From positions 1 to 32,650 of the forward strand of contig UQXW01000022.1 of assembly GCA_900545215.1 (NCBI GenBank): 32,650 bases of DNA. Direction: 5' to 3'. This DNA is from an uncultured Bacteroidota bacterium (lineage in GTDB: Bacteria; Bacteroidota; Bacteroidia; Bacteroidales; P3). Under the pieces are notes generated by a model, which was not told the DNA's origin, ran no database searches, and was given only the letters and a program-made list of their open reading frames with translations. Position 1 is the first letter of the stretch, and every line of letters begins with the position of its first letter. Position numbers and translations under genes: made by a program. Shown here piece after piece: positions 30,613 to 32,650 of the stretch.

Positions 30613-30618
30613 CTTGAT

Positions 30619-31176
30619 ATGGAGCAGGATATAGCAAGAGCGAAAAAGATAGCTGCGGGAGATAATGTCGCATTCAAGGATTTGTTCGATGAGTTCGGTT
30701 CGGGGGTATTAAATCTTTGCTATGCAATGGTGAGAGACCGTTTTGATGCCGAGGATATAATGCAGGAGGTGTTTGTCGAAATATTTTGTTCCATCAAATC
30801 TTACAGAGGCAACTCCAAACTCTCGACATGGATTTACAGAATAGCCGTCAACAAATCCATTAACTTCATAAGAAAACAGAAAGTTCGCAGATTGTTTGCC
30901 GGCAAAGAGAAAAAAACATTGGAAAATACGACTAATGCAGGTTCGGATTGGTCGTTGAGAGAGGAACAATACAAGCAATATTTCGACGAAGCATTGAAGG
31001 CTTTGCCTGAGAAACAAAGGACGGCTTTCATATTATATATGTACGAAGAGTTACCGCAAAAAGAGATAGCGGCTGTAATGAATTGTTCGCTTCCGGCGGT
31101 GGAAGTTTTGGTTCATCGTGCGAGGAAGTCTATGGAGAAATACATAACATCATTGGATAAAGAGTTACTGAAATGA
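30619..31176 (+). CDS. ECF-type RNA polymerase sigma factor
   Basis: A 185-residue sigma-70 family factor with only regions 2 and 4. Region 2 includes FDEFGSGVLNLCYAMV, DAEDIMQEVFVEIF (core-binding 2.2) and STWIYRIAVNKSINFIRKQK (2.3-2.4, -10 recognition). Region 4 is LPEKQRTAFILYMYEELPQKEIAAVMNCSLPAVEVLVHRARKSM split by the helix-turn-helix. ECF factors respond to envelope signals, usually held by an anti-sigma factor encoded next to them. Here the next gene overlaps by ATGA and encodes a small membrane protein suited to that role. No strong Shine-Dalgarno sequence precedes the ATG. Confidence 0.94.
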   Translation: MEQDIARAKKIAAGDNVAFKDLFDEFGSGVLNLCYAMVRDRFDAEDIMQEVFVEIFCSIKSYRGNSKLSTWIYRIAVNKSINFIRKQKVRRLFAGKEKKTLENTTNAGSDWSLREEQYKQYFDEALKALPEKQRTAFILYMYEELPQKEIAAVMNCSLPAVEVLVHRARKSMEKYITSLDKELLK

Positions 31177-31481
31177 AGCATTTGGAAGATTTTATAGCGA
31201 AAGACAAATTGACTGTATCGGACGAAATGTTTGAAAGAATATGTGCAGGGGTTGAAAAAGAGAAGCAATCGCAGATGCCGGCTTTTCTCTCGAAAGGTGT
31301 ACAAATTTGTTTTGTTTTGACGGCGGTGCTGTTGATGCTGAATATCCTGACAGCTAAAAAAGAAAGCAATTTGCAAGCAAGACTGCAACAAGAAAACGAA
31401 GAGTTCAAGGCTTTCGCAAAGGAGAATTATTTCGATATTCTTTCGGACTACTATCCGCAGTTTTTGATAGAAAAAGAATAG
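31173..31481 (+). CDS. Small single-pass membrane protein, putative anti-sigma factor
   Basis: A 102-residue protein with a cytoplasmic N-terminal ~40 residues (MKHLEDFIAKDKLTVSDEMFERICAGVEKEKQ split by short charged helices), one transmembrane helix (about 42-60, VQICFVLTAVLLMLNIL), and a ~40-residue periplasmic, Glu-rich coiled tail. The topology and size match membrane anti-sigma factors such as CnrY, although no sequence motif (zinc anti-sigma HxxxCxxC) is present. The start overlaps the sigma stop by four bases, giving fixed stoichiometry. The role is inferred from position and topology. Confidence 0.7.
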   Translation: MKHLEDFIAKDKLTVSDEMFERICAGVEKEKQSQMPAFLSKGVQICFVLTAVLLMLNILTAKKESNLQARLQQENEEFKAFAKENYFDILSDYYPQFLIEKE

Positions 31482-31485
31482 GGAC

Positions 31486-31977
31486 ATGAAAAAGAAATCT
31501 GTAATTCTGATAATGATTGTCTTGGTTGTTCTGACGGGTGTGAATGTATGGATTTTGATGCAAAGGGAAGGAAAATGCGATAAAGAACATTCCCGATGTG
31601 GAAATGCAGGTTGCTATATAAGCAAAACCATTTCGCTTAACGACAAACAAAAAGAACAGTACAATCAAATCAAAGGACGTTTTCAAAAGAAAGCAATTTT
31701 GGTTGCCGATTCGCTTCATATCAATCAGGAATATTTGATGAAAGAGTTGATGAAAGAAAGAAGCGACAGTATTAAAATAAAACAGTTGGAAGTCAAGGTT
31801 TCGACATGTCAAAGCGAATTGTTGCACCTTTCGGTTGAACAGTATTTTGAAATAAGGAATATTTTGGAGGCTCGTCAAGTGCCGGCATTGAATGAACTGT
31901 TCACTCAAATCTTCGTATGCCGTCCTACATGCAATCACAGAGACGATGACGGTGGCACAATCCCTCATTTGGAATGA
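31486..31977 (+). CDS. Periplasmic CnrX/CpxP-like sensor protein
   Basis: A 163-residue protein with an N-terminal membrane anchor (residues 5-25, VILIMIVLVVLTGVNVWILM). The periplasmic part is mostly helical: SLNDKQKEQYNQIKGRFQKK (a variant of the LTxxQ-type helix), ADSLHINQEYLMKELM, and LSVEQYFEIRNILEARQVPALNELF. This helical hairpin layout is that of CpxP, Spy, ZraP and CnrX, which sense misfolded protein or metals. Cys/His clusters flank it: CDKEHSRCGNAGC near the membrane and VCRPTCNHRDDD at the end, both plausible metal ligands. It follows the putative anti-sigma gene by 4 nt. Together with its neighbours it resembles the CnrYXH metal-response set. Confidence 0.6.
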   Translation: MKKKSVILIMIVLVVLTGVNVWILMQREGKCDKEHSRCGNAGCYISKTISLNDKQKEQYNQIKGRFQKKAILVADSLHINQEYLMKELMKERSDSIKIKQLEVKVSTCQSELLHLSVEQYFEIRNILEARQVPALNELFTQIFVCRPTCNHRDDDGGTIPHLE

Positions 31978-32003
31978 CATGCTTCCAATTATTTCTCATT
32001 TTA

Positions 32004-32035
32004 TTGCAGTGAAACGAGAAAAAGTCGTATCTTTG
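32004..32035 (+). promoter_or_regulatory. Promoter of thrS
   Basis: ATTG-type -33 (TTG at 32004-32006), 21 nt, TATCTTTG at 32028-32035. The predicted leader is about 56 nt. An imperfect TTTCTC/GAGAAA stem (31992-32021) overlaps it; it has no T-tract and I do not call it a terminator. Confidence 0.7.
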
Positions 32036-32097
32036 CACGGTTTTTTTGCGAGGTGTTGCGTACGAGCATGCTTCAAAAGATTATAAAACAACGTGAT

Positions 32098-32650
32098 ATG
32101 ATAAACATAACATTGCCTGACGGTTCTATTAAGCAGTTCGAAAATCCGACTACTGCCATGGAAGTCGCAAAAAGTATAAGTGAAGGGCTTGCAAGAAATG
32201 TTTTATGTGCCACAGTCAACGGTGAAGTGGTGGAATTGAATAGAACTATAAACAACGATTGCACGCTGAAACTTCATACATGGAACGATACGGAAGGTAA
32301 GCATACTTTTTGGCATACATCGGCTCATTTGCTTGCTTCTGCCGTCTTGGAATTATACCCTAACGCGAAGTTCGGTATTGGTCCGGCAATAGAGAATGGT
32401 TTTTATTACGATATAGACTTCGGCGAACAAGTACTTTCAAGTGAAGACTTCCCCAAGATTGAAGCCAAAATGGCTGAGATTGCGAAGAAGGGTATTCCGT
32501 TGGTAAGGAAAGAAGTTTCTAAGGCAGATGCTTTGAAATGGTTTGAGGCTAAAGGCGAGACATATAAAGTCGAATTGATAAACGATTTGGAAGACGGAAC
32601 AATCACTTTCTATGAAAGCGGTAATTTTATCGACCTTTGCCGCGGTCCAC
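32098..32650 (+). CDS. thrS: Threonyl-tRNA synthetase (3'-truncated by window edge)
   Basis: ThrS charges tRNA-Thr and edits Ser-tRNA-Thr. 184 codons are visible from the ATG at 32098 to the window end, with no stop. The N-terminal TGS domain is clear (MINITLPDGSIKQFENPTTA, residues 1-62). It is followed by the editing domain with its HTSAHLLASAV motif, the GIGPAIENGFYYDID block, and LINDLEDGTITFYESGNF, which is followed by IDLCRGP at the edge. All match bacterial ThrRS at the expected positions. The catalytic core lies outside the window. The transcript begins from its own promoter, separate from the ECF operon. Confidence 0.96.
   Translation, partial: MINITLPDGSIKQFENPTTAMEVAKSISEGLARNVLCATVNGEVVELNRTINNDCTLKLHTWNDTEGKHTFWHTSAHLLASAVLELYPNAKFGIGPAIENGFYYDIDFGEQVLSSEDFPKIEAKMAEIAKKGIPLVRKEVSKADALKWFEAKGETYKVELINDLEDGTITFYESGNFIDLCRGP

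Overview
The window is a 32.65-kb piece of a Bacteroidetes chromosome, most likely from the order Bacteroidales. The evidence is the promoter type (TTTG, about 19-21 nt, TAnnTTTG, seen at least eight times), the rpsF-rpsR-rplI order, an S46 dipeptidyl-peptidase, an HU-like/SPOR fusion protein, PorT-like outer-membrane barrels and a FISUMP-domain secreted protein. Species cannot be told from the sequence alone. No tRNA, rRNA, CRISPR array, transposase, integrase or reverse transcriptase was seen.

Layout. 1-5351 (+): the 3' part of secA, the ribosomal operon rpsF-rpsR-rplI with its own promoter and a strong terminator, and a SpoU-type RNA methyltransferase. 5451-6005 (-): a small secreted protein. 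6006-6750 has no gene but holds a roughly 188-nt rod-like inverted repeat (a candidate 6S-like RNA), a good minus-strand promoter and a degenerate 21-bp repeat array. 6751-8333 (+): two outer-membrane beta-barrel proteins. 8311-12444 (-): a tight operon of CCA-adding-type nucleotidyltransferase, miaA, an OmpA-family protein and an O-methyltransferase. 12829-16746 (+): a small membrane protein, mutL, a rhomboid protease, a universal-stress-like protein and a small membrane protein. 16981-18864 (+): two tandem, secreted formylglycine-generating-enzyme-like (C-type-lectin fold) genes. 19065-23211 (+): deoxynucleoside kinase, kdsB, HU-SPOR protein and an M16 protease. 23304-26733 (+): an S46 dipeptidyl-peptidase, an FKBP isomerase and a phosphopantetheinyl transferase. 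27106-30101 (-): a FISUMP-domain secreted protein with an ABC-2 exporter. 30265-31977 (+): a secreted Cys/His-rich peptide, an ECF sigma factor, a small membrane protein and a periplasmic CnrX/CpxP-like protein. 32098-end: the 5' part of thrS.

The most exciting region is 16810-18864. The two FGE-like genes are a 1,077-bp tandem duplication. Over their last 24 variable codons they differ at 21 first- or second-codon positions but at only one third position, and almost all changed codons are NNC. This is the footprint of adenine-directed mutagenesis of AAC-rich codons by a diversity-generating retroelement (DGR). No DGR reverse transcriptase or template repeat lies in the window, so the machinery would have to act from elsewhere in the genome.

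Second-tier signals are the candidate 6S-like RNA at 6063-6250, a family of 21-bp-period GC-core repeats at three intergenic loci, an exact 22-bp-period triplet of palindromes nested inside a 12-bp inverted repeat between convergent genes (26874-26982), and the putative metal-responsive ECF sigma module next to a repeat-built Cys/His peptide.
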